From Petrosia ficiformis (lineage: Eukaryota > Porifera > Demospongiae > Haplosclerida > Petrosiidae), in assembly GCA_947044365.1 (NCBI GenBank), contig OX345636.1, positions 24,399,466-24,463,465 of the forward strand: a DNA stretch of 64,000 nucleotides. The letters are read 5' to 3'. Position 1 is the first letter of the stretch, and each line of letters opens with the position of its first letter. The translations under genes and the position numbers were made by a program. A model generated the notes under the pieces. The model made no database searches, was not told the DNA's origin, and saw nothing but the letters and a program-made list of their open reading frames with translations. This document shows positions 33,350-45,649 of this stretch, in pieces.

Positions 33350-34417
33350 CAAATAGTTACCTATGAGTTTTACAGAAATAGATTTAATACTAAGTTTAAT
33401 ATCTCCTTTGAACGTCCTCGTACAGATACTTGTACTGTATGTGATGAGCTGGAGACTAAGATAAAGTGTGCAGAATCCAGCCAGAAAGATTCTTTGCTTA
33501 TACAGAAAAGCCTTCATTTACAAAAAGCTGAACGTTTTTATTCCTTTCTTAACACTGATGTTGATATGTCCAAGTCTTGCAGTAATATTTCTGTACTGGC
33601 TTTTGATTTTCAGCAAAATCTACCCATACCTGTGGGAGAAATCTTTTATTTACGGCAGTTGTGGCTATATGTATTTGGAATACATTGCTCTGTTGATAAC
33701 TCAGCATCAATGTACTGCTGGGATGAAACAGTAGCAAAGAAAGGGGCAAATGAAGTCATCTCTTGTCTCAATAATTATTTTAGTGGTGTAGATGAAGGTG
33801 TTGACACTTTATTCTTGTATTCAGATGGTTGTGGAGGCCAAAATAAAAATAAATATGTTGTTATGTACTTGTATTCTCTGGTTAAGTTAGGCAGATTTTT
33901 AAAAATAAGGCGCATATTCCCCATTCGTGGTCATTCATTTCTACCATGTGATCGAGATTTTGGCATTACTGGAAAAAAAAAGAGCGAATCTATATTCCTG
34001 ATGAATGGATTTCTGTAATAGAAAAAGAGAAAAAGCAAGGAAACATAATCCTTTCGATGTTGTCAAAGTTGGGCAGTCATTGATTTTTGATTATCAAACA
34101 CATCTCCCTCAGTTCTTCAAGAATACAGCATTTAGTGCCATCCACATGCGTGATACCCATATTCGCATGAGCACCCTGATGAAGTATGGATAAAATATTC
34201 CTACTCAGATGTTGAGGATTGGAGCAGGTTCTCTATCCAAAAACTAAGATCTACTATAACGTTTCCTACTCAGCCAATAAGAATAACTCCTATACCATCA
34301 AAAATGCCAAACTAGCTGACTTAAAAAAAGTAGTTGACAAATATGTACCTCCACAATACCACCCGTTTTATCAGTCAATTTCTAGTTCTGATAATGGTGG
34401 AAATGAATCTGATTAAT
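33350..34417 (+). pseudogene. DUF7869-type mobile gene, divergent subfamily B
   Basis: The open region reads FERPRTDTCTVCDELETKIK (33411 on), QKSLHLQKAERFYSFL, VLAFDFQQNLPIPVGEIFYL, FGIHCSVDNSASMYCWDETV, FLYSDGCGGQNKNKYVVMYL (33810) and RGHSFLPCDRDFGITGKKK. The S-D-G-C-x-G-Q-N-K-N signature aligns with H-A-D-N-C-x-G-Q-N-K-N of the other copies, but the Cys-x2-Cys lead, the GHSFLPCDR block and the C-terminus differ and match the form widespread in insects and hydra. Lesions: a frameshift in the A run near 33975, another near 34030 and another near 34200; the C-terminus (KLADLKKVVDKYVPPQYHPF) ends at TAA 34416. It lies inside an intron of the opposite-strand gene at 30771-35079. Confidence 0.75.
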
Positions 34418-35280
34418 CATTGTATCACTAGTATTATATCACTTCAAATCATATCACCAGTTACCAAATTATCATCTGATATATTATATAATGTTATTAG
34501 AATGTTCATATTTTCAAAAACTATTATCGCAATCGATTAATTACTAATAAACTTTCATAAACTTTGAGCCTGTTTTTCTCCACATTTGATAAACGGACTT
34601 AGGGAGTTTTTGCACTGGACCCTTCATTTATTGGTGATATTCTACATGTATATCAGAACATTTTTGTTATCAAAGTACTATGTATGCATTACCTGCTCCA
34701 AAAGCCGTATATCTTGAAGCACCTGACTTAAAATGACATCTGGACCATATGTTACTAAAGTCTGTGACTTAGTAATACATAAAAGGTAAATATTTGAAAG
34801 AACAGATCTATAAACGGGAGACAAATTTCCCAGCATGAAGTAGAAAAGGGCTATTGGAAAAAAATGAGATGGTATAATCATGTATTAACGGTATTACATT
34901 GTACCAAGCTTATGCTTTTTAGTACGAGTCCCAAAAGGGTTACAGATCTCAACGTCGTCATAATATAACATAATCTGTAAGGCTGAATCATTAACAGAAA
35001 AGAGTGGATGATTATAGAAAGCAGATCCATCACAAAAGTCTGCCAAATTACCATCACAACGCCTATGTCCACGAAGAATCTGTAAGAACCATCATTAACA
35101 ATAAAAAATACAATGTAATAAATGTATGTTAAATGACTAATACACCATTTACACGCACCTCTTCCCTAATATGTTCATTAATCAAGAGACCCTATAGTGT
35201 TTTAATGAACGAAATCTCATAAACATATGTAATCATGAACTGTCTTCTGAACAGTGTGGCAACCCATGTGTGTATGTGTT

Positions 35281-35419
35281 ATGTTTAGATTCAATCCAGC
35301 CAAACCAGATGCTCCTGGTGGAGCTATTATTGAAACCGAAATATGGAGAAAGTTTGTTCCTAAAATAGATTCTCAACTACAAAAGAAGATTGGAATATTG
35401 ATGGATAGCTGTATTCTTA
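35281..35419 (+). other. Isolated exon-like ORF, unrecognised
   Basis: ATG at 35281 gives MFRFNPAKPDAPGGAIIETE then IWRKFVPKIDSQLQKKIGIL and ends at a donor-like AAG|GTGAGA. No matching downstream exon was found and the family is unknown. Confidence 0.25.
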
Positions 35420-35513
35420 AGGTGAGATAACTATTTCCCACAAAGAATGCTAACGAAGGCACTTTTGGTTTGATACCACAATCCTGTGATATTATTGCCT
35501 TTCACAGTTGATT

Positions 35514-35855
35514 TCAATGGGCGATATAATCAGGGTTGATTATGTGATTGACTGAGTGCATGTATAGCCTTTTTGACTCCTGAACATACAAAAAATGTTG
35601 ATTAAATGTTTCATGTTTTTCAGTGCAAAGATCACAGCTTAAAGTAGGGCAATAAGAATATATCACACACATTGCAATAATTGTATCGCATGCTGTTGGT
35701 CTGTCAATATTATTGCAATAAATAACAAAATATAAACAACCACACCTCTTTTTGTGTTTACCTCCTGCACAACAACATTCAACTGTCTCAACATCTGGAA
35801 ATTTCACTTTATGTTTTATCTTATATCGCTTAGTAAATGTTTTTATTGCAGCCAT
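35514..35855 (-). other. Cys-rich ORF, doubtful
   Basis: A 113-codon minus-strand ORF has a Cys-dense part (VECCCAGGKHKKRCGCLYF ... SCDLCTEKHETF). No known zinc-finger spacing fits well and the codon pattern is not convincing. It overlaps the approach to the plus-strand DUF7869 fragment, so I treat it as uncertain. Confidence 0.2.
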
Positions 35856-35865
35856 CTTTTTTAAT

Positions 35866-36440
35866 TCTCACCCGACTCATGTTTCGGTTTGCTGAAACAG
35901 CAGTTTGGAGAACGGCAGTCAATGCACTTCAAGATATTGTGGATATTGTTACTCAATCTGCTGTGTGTAACGAAGTGGAGGTTGTTGGCTGGAAAGATGG
36001 CATTCCACTAATTCCAATATATGACTGGTCATCCTACACATGAACAAGATTATAGGGATAAAGAAGTATCAGCATTATGTCGCCAAAAATGAGATAGTAA
36101 TTCAGATGCGATACAACTCCTCAAAGACCCTTCCTGGAAACCACCTGCTTCCCTACTTCCAGACGTGGTTGAGCCAAAAGGTTTGGATGCCAAGTGGCAA
36201 TGGTATCTGTAAGCAAAAAAACAAGACAATTCTGTCACGAAGGTAAAGATATTACCTAGCAGCTCAACCTGTAACTCACTAGTTCCTCCATCTCCATTAA
36301 CTCATAATTCACCAACTTATCCTTTAATGTCTCACCAATCCTCAGATCAACCCCCACCTCTCAAAAAACAACGAATTTGTGGAAATGTGGTCACCCAGGT
36401 CACAACAGTCGCACCTGTAGTAAGATATAACATTTATTCC
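35866..36440 (+). pseudogene. DUF7869-type 3' fragment, copy 3
   Basis: The reading, with several one-base shifts, is PDSCFGLLKQQF (35866), TAVNALQDIVDIVTQSAVCN (35908), IPLIPIYDWSS (36006), IIGIKKYQHY, LDAKWQWYL and a complete zinc knuckle KCGHPGHNSRTC (about 36378-36420), stop near 36432. These match the C-terminal half of the family. The signature HADNC block is missing. Frameshifts near 35907, 36095, 36210 and 36370. Confidence 0.65.
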
Positions 36441-37570
36441 ACAATCACAAATCCCTCTTCCTTGCCACATACTCAACAAACATACTCCTCTCCATTCCTT
36501 TCCATCCTTTTGCTGCATCCCTCACACACTAACCTTACAATTATCATCATCCATTGCTTAATGTACATATTTTTTATTACTTCACACATTGCATGGCCAT
36601 TGATTGCTACACTACCAACACACTTAAACTTGCTGTTTTTTTTACATGTTTTGTTGAACATTTTCCGCATTTTACTCAAGTTTCATTGTACATCTAACAC
36701 ACTCATTTCACATTATTTTTATCGTACACTTGTACATCTAACACACTCATTTCACATTAGTTTAATTGCACCTTCATTTCAAAGTAATATCAAGTCAAAA
36801 AATCCTACTTTACACAATGGCAACGCAACATGGCAACCCAACATGGCAACAGTGAAGGAAATCGAAAATTTAAAGTACATACTATCTTAGAAACTTACAT
36901 CAGGATGCTTTACAGTGAGCATTGACCACTACAGTAGCCAAAGATTTATCGATGTGTGACAGGAACAGAAAATAGCATCAAATCTAAAAGCGTAAAAGTG
37001 TGAAAATTAAAAAAAATCTCACCTCTTGTTTCATTAGCGAACGATTAACACGTCTTCATCCAAGAGAACTATGAGTTCTTGTTCGTTTACTACACGAGAG
37101 CTAGAGGTCACCTTCAATTAGCCAGCCATTCCTCACGTGATAATGTCATGTGACTTCTGTTAACAAACGGATTAGTATACGGAAACACAGTTAACAATGT
37201 TACTGAACTTCAATGTCGCTTTATTAGTTTCACAGGATAAAAGTAAGTGTAATTAGTTTATCGTGCCATGACATAGAACTTGGTAAACAAGCTGACAAGG
37301 CCTAATATTGTTGTCTTATGCAAAAATTGCAATTTTGAGTATCATCAACACATGTATGGTTTTGTGAAATCTGGTCACATATACAATAATTACAGGAAAA
37401 CAACCACTCATAATTACTAATACAAAAACTGTTAGTAAGGGCCAATCCCTATAAAATCAACAGTTAAAAACAATAAATCATGATTTCAATTTTAGATGAA
37501 CGATTAGCACATGATATTGTTTGATTTCTGTCTCTGAGAGAGTTTTTCTGTTACCTAGACGACTAGAGAG
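36441..37570. other. Non-coding region with a short tandem duplication
   Basis: At about 36685-36759 the string TTGTACATCTAACACACTCA followed by TTTCACATTA occurs twice. An open frame over 36327-36890 is Ser/His/Leu-rich and varies with the repeats; I do not accept it as a gene. No other feature seen. Confidence 0.4.
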
Positions 37571-37579
37571 CAGCAAGAT

Positions 37580-38330
37580 ATCTCAAAGCAGCATTAGGAT
37601 ATTTAGAGCAACTTATGACATCTCCAGGTACAACAAGTTCCCAGTTCTTTCTAGAGTTTGATGACAATGTATGCCCAATTACATTTTGTGGATTTGATGT
37701 GGAAGCTGGTAGGAAGGCACTGGACTTGTCCAAACGTGATAGTGAAGCTCGAGCTTCACTATCTAAAAATTCTGATTTTGTAATATTTTACCCAAGTAAT
37801 TGGCCAACTGGAGACGACTAATAAAGTAGTAATCACCTATGGTAAAGAAGAGTTATCACGTATTGTGAAACATTTTGAGCTTCTTTTTTCCAGTGAAAGA
37901 TGAAGGAACAGTGGTTGCATTTAAAACCATTCATATGTAAAAGAATCCCCCTTAGTGATAGACAGTTTCACATACTGTGGCCAATAATTGTCACACAGGA
38001 AAGTAGGTTTTCACGCATCATGAAACTAATATCACTAGTGTCTTTACTACCAATGAATACAGCAGTGTGTGAATGAGGGTTTTCGAAAATGAACTAAATT
38101 ATATCACAAAGTAAATCAGGTATGTGTAGTGGAATATTAAACTCGCTAATGACTGTTTCCATTAGTGGGCCTAATCTTGAAATGTTTGATCCTCAACCTG
38201 CTGTTAATCACTGGAGCAGTGAAGTGCATCGTAGACCAGGTTATACAAAGCTGTCAAAGTCCAAACCATCTTCTAAGGATGTAGACAGTGATAATATTTG
38301 TCCAGTGACTATGAACTATCCAGTGTAAGC
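37580..38330 (+). pseudogene. hAT transposase C-terminal pseudogene (ZNF862/KIAA1586-like)
   Basis: Segments in different frames read LEQLMTSPGTTSSQFFLEFD and FDVEAGRKALDLSKRD (37600-37760), then HLKPFICKRIPLSDRQFHIL (37919 on), SLVSLLPMNTAVCE-GFSKMN (38039 on, TGA between E and G) and SLMTVSISGPNLEMFDPQPA (38142 on). The L-P-x-x-T-A-V-C-E-x-G-F-S-x-M-N block followed by a LMTVSISGP block is the dimerisation end of ZNF862-like hAT transposases. At least three lesions are present. Confidence 0.65.
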
Positions 38331-38702
38331 GATGACGATGTCTCTGACTACGAGGGCATTGACCTGTCAGACGATTTGGAGAATGATATAAACCAAGAAT
38401 ATATATATTAAGAACTATAGATATATGTAATGAACTCATGCAACAATCTGAATTGAATTGATATTATATGTGTCATGTTTCTTCAAAAACCTGTAAAAGG
38501 AAACAAATAACACTTTTAATAGTTAACTCTTTGTTGTTGAATAGAGTGTTCAATGCTCACCAAGAACACACTAGTTATAACAAGCTTGGTTGGCAAAAGG
38601 TTGTCCTCCATTGGACACAACTTAAACCTGGCAGTCTTTAAGATGACAATATAGTTTAACTGTGTAAGTACTTAACTACAACATGAAAGCATCATAATCT
38701 TA

Positions 38703-38733
<31 letters not shown>

Positions 38734-38921
38734 GACAGAGCAAGAGCCCTGCACCAGCACAAAAATAAACAATGTAGGCCAACAGGCAACTATAAAGTAA
38801 CACATGGTCATTACATAAAACTTGATTCAATACAACTGTAATATTATTGATGTACATTGTATAAATATTAAATTAATTGTGTAAAATCTCACGTAATTTA
38901 CAATAATGTATACCTGTCCAA

Positions 38922-39066
38922 CTAGATGGGAGTAATGATAACATACTGGAACAAGAACATGTGGTAAGACTGGTTTTGAGTTCAGATAGAATGACCAGTC
39001 CCGAATGGGAAGATACTGAAGTAATGAAATCTATTTCTAAAGCCCTGTCTCCCATTGCAGAACTTA
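38922..39066 (+). pseudogene. Short hAT-like fragment
   Basis: The open segment VVRLVLSSDRMTSPEWEDTE then VMKSISKALSPIAELTVW resembles the W-x-D-T-x-x-I ... L-x-P-I-x-x-L-T block found near the C-terminus of zinc-finger hAT proteins. Too short for a firm call. Confidence 0.3.
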
Positions 39067-39207
39067 CTGTATGGAGCGCTACGTTTCCCATGCAGCTCAC
39101 CTGTACGTTTGTAAATGGTAATGACCAGATCTTAATGGGTCTACATCATTGTTGTATTCCACCATAATAATATACAAAGCAGCTGCTTTGTATATTATTA
39201 GGGTGTG

Positions 39208-41749
39208 GCTGGAAGTATGGAGAATTCTAGGAAAAGATATTTGTGTTCTTGCTGTAATGAGCATGTTTTGAAATCTACCTTGCAACAGCATCAACAAGCA
39301 ATAGAACATTAGAAAACCAGATGAAAGATTTTATCTCAGGCATTATTGAACCAGAGTGTGATGATGTGAGTCACTGGCCAGTGTGGTGTGTCATAAAGAT
39401 ATAGGGCTCCAAAGATATCTCTAGGATATCTTTAGGTCACATATAATAATAATGATAATTATAATAATTATTAAAATGAACATAGTTTAGCTAACTGTTA
39501 TAATTAGTCATTAGTGCTGCAATTCATTTTGTAATAAATTATGCAATGAACTCGTACAATGTTAGTTGTGTTATATATTGTGTAATATAGAGAAAGTCAT
39601 GCATCAGTTCACTGTTCCATTTTTATTAGTTGCTGATGATATAGATGATCTTTGCACACATAATTATTATAACACTCTCTAATTATATAAGCACACACAT
39701 TCAACTACATAATTATTATACAATTATATAAAATATCATAATTTGATAGTAATTCTCTTGTCCAATATTATAACTACAAAGTACTATGATGATGTTTTTT
39801 CTTAGGGTATTATTTGGGATGACAATGATACTACAGAAGATATTTCTAGTTTCCCTCCCCCCAAAATGCCTGCTTTTATACGAGCTGTACTACTATTTCT
39901 TATGTTGTGGCAAATGTCATTTGGAGTTTCTGATATTGGTTTAGGTGTATTAATTTTATTTATGCACCAACTAATTAAATGTATTTAGAGTGTTTGCAAA
40001 TTATCAGATGAATTACCAAAGACTGTACATACAACAAGCTCGACAGAATGTGTTGGGAGATTCACTTGATTTCAACGCTATGTAGTTTGTCCTAAGTGTC
40101 ATGCACTGTTATGAACTTAATGAATGTGTAGAAAGAAAATCAAGGAAATGCCATAGCCATTATAGAATCTTTCCAAATCACCCGTTTCAATCTTTTAGGA
40201 AGCCATGTCATTTTATTCTTCTAAATATAGTAAATAGTAGAAATAAATGAGAGCTTCAAACTAGTGAAGGTGTACTGTTACCAAAGTGAAGGTGTACTGT
40301 TACCAAAGTTTGAAGAGTGCAGTGCAGCAGTGTCTGATTAGTTGGCCTGGTTTCTTATACCAATGTGAGAACTTTGGAGAGATTGCACTTCCCATATGTC
40401 TGATGATACTTTTGGAGATAGCTATGATTGTAATGGAAGGAGTTTATTTACATATAATGGCAAACCATTCCTTGCAGATCCATTCACATGGTGTGTAAAA
40501 CTAAATGTTGACTGGTTTCAGCCTTTTACCCACGTGTGACTCTGTTGGTGCAATTATACCTAGTTGTACAAAATGTACCTAGAATGAAAGGAATAGATGG
40601 GAAAATATGATTTTAGTGGGAGTTATTCCAAGTCCAAAAGAACCTTCTCTTCATATTAACCCTAGAAAAGACTTTTTAGTGGAAGAACTGAACTCTTTTT
40701 GGAGGGGAGTTCATCTATTATCTCCTAAGTATGGTTCTGTAGTGTTAAAAATTGCATTAACTTGTGTAGCATGTGATTTACCAGCCACAAGATAAGTGTG
40801 TGGTTTTATGAGTCATAATGCTACTAAAGGACGTTCAAGGTGTTTCAAAACATTTGTAACAAATGAATTTGCACAAAAACCAGACTACTCTGGTTTTGAC
40901 ACGAGCATGTGGCTGAAAAGATCAATAAAAAACCATCAAGAACAGAGTAAGAAGCATGGTCTTGCGAATACAAAGGGAGAACAAACAAATAGAAGGAAAG
41001 TTTGGTTTACGGTACTCCAATCTGCTAGAGATTCTTTATTTCAATGCAATTCGTTTTGCAGTGATTGATCCAATGCTCTTGGCATAGCCAAGTATGTTAT
41101 GCATTATTGGATTAATCATTCAATTATATCCAAAGATCAATTAGAGCTTATGGATAATTGTGTCAGAAGTTCAGGTTCCTTGGAATGTTGGAAGACTACC
41201 AATGAAAGTATCATCTGGGTTTGCAGGATTTACAGCTGACCAGTGGAAAAATTGGACAGTTATTAACTCTCCTTTAGTTCTTCGAGGAATTGTACCAAAT
41301 GAGCATTTGCAATATTGGCTTTTGTTTGTAAGTCATGTATTTACTCAGTAGCCGTGCTTCATTGCACTCTAATATTGTACATAGTCATGAATACCTCAAG
41401 CTGTTCTGTATTAATTTTCAAAGAGTGAATGGAAAGGAAAGTTGTACTCCAAACATGCACTTACACCTTCACTTGAGTAAATGCTTATTCGATTATGGGC
41501 CTGTGTATGGTTTTTGGTATTATGCATTTGGAAAGATTCAATAGTACATTATCCATCAACATTATCCATCAAGAAGTTTGTGCTCAGCAATTCCCCAAAG
41601 AACACAAGACATTTTGTAAAGAAAATAATGGTGGGTATTCTCTTTTTTTGTCTGCAGAAAGTTTGAAAGAATTGCAACAATTTTGGACTCCAGGCATGTT
41701 GTTTCTAACTACTAATGAAGAAATGTATATTCCACCAGTGAAGGAATAA
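39208..41749 (+). pseudogene. Decayed tnp2-family transposase, copy 2
   Basis: ATG 39208 gives MENSRKRYLCSCCNEHVLKS, the same C-x2-C N-terminus as the 42198 gene. Later parts lie in broken frames: GIIWDDNDTTEDISSFPP (39810), MILVGVIPSPKEPSLHINPR (40607), KIALTCVACDLPATR (40748), GFMSHNATKGRSRC (40803), KPDYSGFDTSMW (40879), YTADQWKNW-like (41233), NMHLHLHLSKCLFDYGPVYG (41454) and PGMLFLTTNEEMYIPP (41693). Each has a counterpart in the copy downstream, so it is a direct-repeat relative about 60-70 percent similar by eye. More than ten stops or shifts show it is old. Confidence 0.75.
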
Positions 41750-41805
41750 GTATTTGATGTTATTGAAGTAGAAAATCTTCAGCAGCTGCATTTCAATCCT
41801 GTATC

Positions 41806-42108
41806 CTAATAGAGCAATAAAACTTTCAGATGTTGTTGAAAAGTGTCACCTAAATCTTCGTTATCAGTGTCTGCAGCTGAATCATTTGAATCACTTGAGT
41901 CACTGAGCTTGGAGTCCACAAGGTGAGTCGGGAACAGGTGTACTGGTACGTTGTCGAATCCATCTTGGTACCTCATTGCCAAGAGATTGCGTAGATATCT
42001 CTTGAAAAGATGGCAAAAGTCTTCTACAATAAGATCTATCTCTTTCAGGTGTAGGAGAAATGACATATCTACTAGAACCAGCCATTTTGTCTCAGCAGTC
42101 ACTTGCAA
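41806..42108 (-). CDS. Ser/Asp-rich ORF divergent from the tnp2 gene
   Basis: A minus-strand ORF of 100 codons with an acidic end (DSKLSDSSDSNDSAADTDNE), overlapped by a second frame that starts MAGSSRYVISPTPERDRSYC at 42085. One frameshift would join the two. The start lies about 110 bp from the opposite-strand tnp2 start at 42198, sharing a presumed promoter. A similar acidic minus-strand exon sits beside the tnp2 exon at 602. It may be an accessory protein of the element. Confidence 0.35.
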   Translation of the reverse strand: MQVTAETKWLVLVDMSFLLHLKEIDLIVEDFCHLFKRYLRNLLAMRYQDGFDNVPVHLFPTHLVDSKLSDSSDSNDSAADTDNEDLGDTFQQHLKVLLLY

Positions 42109-42197
42109 TATCCCGCGTTTGCGGTAACTGATTAAACTGAGCGTGTTTGCTAGATCTAGAACACTAATTGCTAAATGTTAAACTGACTACGTAATAA

Positions 42198-45100
42198 ATG
42201 ATGGCTACCACAGTGACAGGGTCAAGATATGTTGAATGTGGGCATTGCAAAAAACTTGTTACAGTGAAGACATTCAAAGAACACCAACGGATGTATTTCT
42301 ACAATGGTTCCTGGATGGAAGAAGAATCTCAAACTTCAAGTGGAATGTCATCACCAATAAATGCAGATATAACATTGACTGATCACAGTGACACAGAGAG
42401 CCTCCATTCAGATGTAATCTCTGAAGGGGGTTTAATTGACAGCAGTGATATGGAAGAAGGGAATATCACTGGATGTACATACATAGATTCCAATGATAAG
42501 GGTAGGAATGTTATAATCTATACAGTAATTACAGTGATCATACTGATTATTGTACTACATAAGAGTAGGAAGCAAAATTTTCATTCCGATTCAGGTGGGT
42601 TGGGGGCACTGACACAGAGAGGTTATAGCTATACTGACCAAGTTAGCGAAAACCAGTCAAATGTTATGATTTCAATGTTAATTTTTTGGCAAGCTTCATA
42701 TTGAAATTTCACCTGAAATTTAAGGTTGTATTATTTTTTTTTAATTACAATGAAACAGAAGAATTTGAAATACTATAACACATTAAAAGATCGTGAGGAG
42801 GACTCTGCTAACTTATTTTATATATTTGGCATTTGTTTGTGGATGGAGGGGCACTGCCCCCTGTACCCCCTATGCCTATATACTATTAATATTATAATTT
42901 TATTTTTGTAGATGCTGAATTTGAATACTGGATAGAGAGCGATATAGAATTAAATCAGGACTTTGAAAATATCGAGTGTACAATTCCCGACACTCCAAGA
43001 GTGGGTGTAAGAAATGATCCAGATGTTCAAGCCACAGTTTGGTGGATTATTATGTTTACTTGTGTATTTCAATCCTTTCACAATTTACCACTGAGAGCAG
43101 TTGAGTGGCTTTTGAAATTTCTGGCTACTCTCCTTAACTTTTTTGGTAGCTTTTCTCCACGTATAGAAAATATAGCCACTATATTTCCTGGAACTTTACA
43201 GCTAAGAGAAAAGTATCTTGCCAATGATTTCTACTGTCCTATCACAACTAATTATGTTGTTTGTCAAACCTGCCTCACTTTGTATACTTATGAGCACAGC
43301 ATAATCAAAGACAATGGAAGGATTCATTCAAAAAAATGTACTGTTTGCATGTCATCAACAGTATTATTGCGTGAGGTAATCACCAGAGAAGGTACAAAGA
43401 GATTTTATCCGTACCTCGTTTATCCATATTGTTCATTAATCTCGTCTCTTCGAATGTTGTTTTCACGCCCAGATTTTGTAACATCATGGAGAATACTCTT
43501 CATGATATTCATGATGGTGAGATTTGGACAAGTATTTTATCTTCTGGAAAGCCATTTTTGTCATTGTCACACAATTATGCTTTGCTTCTTAATGTAGATT
43601 GGTTCCAGCCATACAAACATCAAACATACTCTGGAGTAATATATGTTGCAATTCTAAACCTACCCAGAGATATTCGTTACAAGAGAGAAAACATGATTAT
43701 AGTGGGCATTATTCAAGGACCACACGAACCTTCTAAAACTATTAATACTTACTTAAAACCATTAGTGGATGACCTTCTAGTTCTTTGGAAGGGAATTGAT
43801 ATTACTTTGAATTCAGGAGCTGTAACAAAGTGTCTTTTTGCATTGATTTGTTGTTCATGTGATTTACCTGCTGGAAGAAAAGTTGTAGGTTTTTTATCAC
43901 ACAGTGCAAACTTAGGATGTTCACGTTGTTACGGTAAATTCGGTGTTCAAGACTATTCTGGTTTTGATCGTTGTAATTGGCAGTTAAGATCCAATGATCA
44001 ACATCGGAAGGATGTTCAAGACATTAACAAATGCACAACAAAGACCAAGAGGCAAGAAATGGAATCACTACGTGGTTGTCGTTATTCCAGTTTGCTTGAA
44101 CTTCCATACTTCGATCCCGTTAAAATGCTGACGATTGACCCTATGCACAATCTGTATATTGGAACTGCAAAGTATATGTTTAAATTGTGGTCGAAACTCA
44201 ATTTACTAAGCAATGATGCTGTAACCATAATTAATGCTCGATTAGCTACTTTCAGCACATCTGGAATCTCACATTTACCACGTATTGACAACTCAAAATA
44301 TACTGCAGAGCAATGGATGTTGTGGACAAACTACTATTCACTTGTTTGCTTACACGGTCTTCTTCAATTTCAGCACATTGAATGCTGGAGGCATTTCGTT
44401 TTAGCATCAAGATTACTGTCTAATTCAATGATAAGCCAGCAAGAGTTGACACTTGCAGATACACTTCTTTTACAATTTTGCAGAAAATTTGAATTTCTAT
44501 ATGGTAAACATGCTGTTACTCCTAACATGCATATGCATGCACACCTTGCTGAATGTATCAGAGACTTCGGTCCTATGCCAACATTTTGGCTTTACTCCTT
44601 TGAAAGGCTCAATGGCCTACTTGGAAGTCTTCCCACTAATAATAGATCTATCGAACTCCAACTTATGCAAAAATTTACAAAGGATAGCACTCATTTTAAT
44701 ATACTTCACAGACTTCCAGATGGACCAGTGTCACAAATATTTGTTCCAGTTGTTGCTACACATGCAAAACAATATCACTCTGTCACAATCACACCCGAAA
44801 ATAGCAGAAAAGATATCTTATGTACTACATCTGGATGCACATACACTCCATCTTCCAAATATACCATTGCAGTGTTTGAAGAATCCTATATTTCTGAAAT
44901 AAAACAACTATACAGCACTCTCCATCCTGATTATTCCCAGATGATTCAGGATAGCGATTTTTATCTTCCTCTCTCATTTCACAAAATGGATTATATTTCC
45001 TTAAATGAGCAGAGAATAAGTACTGGTCAGGTTATATTGATCAATCACACTGTTCCAGTAGGCAGTCATCCAATATCATTTTTTTCTAATCCTGCTCATC

Positions 45101-45369
45101 ATGCTGCTGAGGTACTTTATTTTGCTAGGCACTCAATCTCAATTAATGAAACTGTAGTATCCCACCTTTTCGTAATTGTGAATATACTACAAGAACACCC
45201 AAATGCTAATGTGATGGGAAAGCCTGTGAGAGTATGGTTGAAATCAGTTTTTGACGGTGATGTAGTTTTATCCATTCATGACATTCGAAGTCATCTAGTA
45301 CAATGTGACTTTATTTTATCTGATGAAACAGTACTTGTTACAATTCCGAATTTAGAGAAAATAATTTAA
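42198..45369 (+). pseudogene. tnp2-family (CACTA/En-Spm-like) transposase, one frameshift from intact
   Basis: Exon 1 (42198-42501) begins MMATTVTGSRYVECGHCKKL; its C-x2-C and later H suggest zinc binding, followed by an acidic Ser-rich region. Intron 42502-42911 is GT-AG and in phase. Exon 2 (42912-45369) holds a Cys-rich part (FYCPITTNYVVCQTCLTLYT), then the tnp2 core: YALLLNVDWFQPYKHQTYSG, CSCDLPAGRKVVGFLSHSAN, LTIDPMHNLYIGTAKYMFKL (D-P-M-H-N), TPNMHMHAHLAECIRDFGP and FWLYSFERLNGLLG. A single missing base near 43475, between SRPDF and NIMENTLHD, breaks it; otherwise about 920 codons remain open to TAA 45369. The acidic residues around DVDWF, IDPMH and FER-N fit a DDE/D core. CACTA-type termini were not found. 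Confidence 0.85.
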
Positions 45370-45649
45370 ATAATAATAGTTTTTCAGTCCTCTTTCTTTA
45401 TATTATAGTTTATATAATACTCTCATGCTTTGTATTACCATAATTATGCTTTGTTGCATATAATGTTTCCAGTAATAATATACATAATTATAATAATAAG
45501 TAAATCATGAAAGCAAAACTGAAGTTTCGAATTCAAAATAATTATAGTGGTATCTTCAACTTTCATAAGGGGCAGACATGAATTAATGTAAACAGCAAAT
45601 TCCTGTCATTGATTCAGACTAGAAACTTATACATTTCTCAATATGTTGA
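45370..45649. other. AT-rich spacer
   Basis: No gene seen between the tnp2 stop and the tandem repeat array. Confidence 0.35.

Larger units (their letters stand above)
30771..35079 (-). pseudogene. Multi-exon transposon-like gene (MHDVLEG type) with few lesions
   Basis: Minus-strand exons: 35079-34905 (ILRGHRRCDGNL ... ALQIMLYYDDVEICNPFGTR), 34850-34693 (ALFYFMLGNLSPVYRSVLSN), 32843-32672 (FYGTLTLVPGDNLASQYLGE, then a CHNC-like site one frame away), 32618-32243 (PDIMHDVLEGCLQYEIKELF), about 32157-31905 (IIGHHFPVDDPYWKNF ... NILPKMHYMVHYPDW), about 31852-31660 (VWAASTCMVYEVREKHSYFK), about 31206-31152 and 31101-30771 (LPVFAEIIDIIVLDTDNIYI). These blocks recur in repetitive proteins of cnidarians and sponges and echo tnp2 (a D-x-MHD-x-LEG site, then L-H-Y-M-V-H). 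Lesions: single-base shifts near 32710 and 32055. The 5' end beyond 35079 was not found. Intron 34692-32844 hosts another mobile gene in antisense. The superfamily is uncertain to me. Confidence 0.65.

Noticed and set aside
36327..36890. 187-codon plus-strand ORF
   Set aside because: The first part overlaps the zinc-knuckle end of a DUF7869 fragment in the wrong frame; the rest is low-complexity over a tandem duplication.
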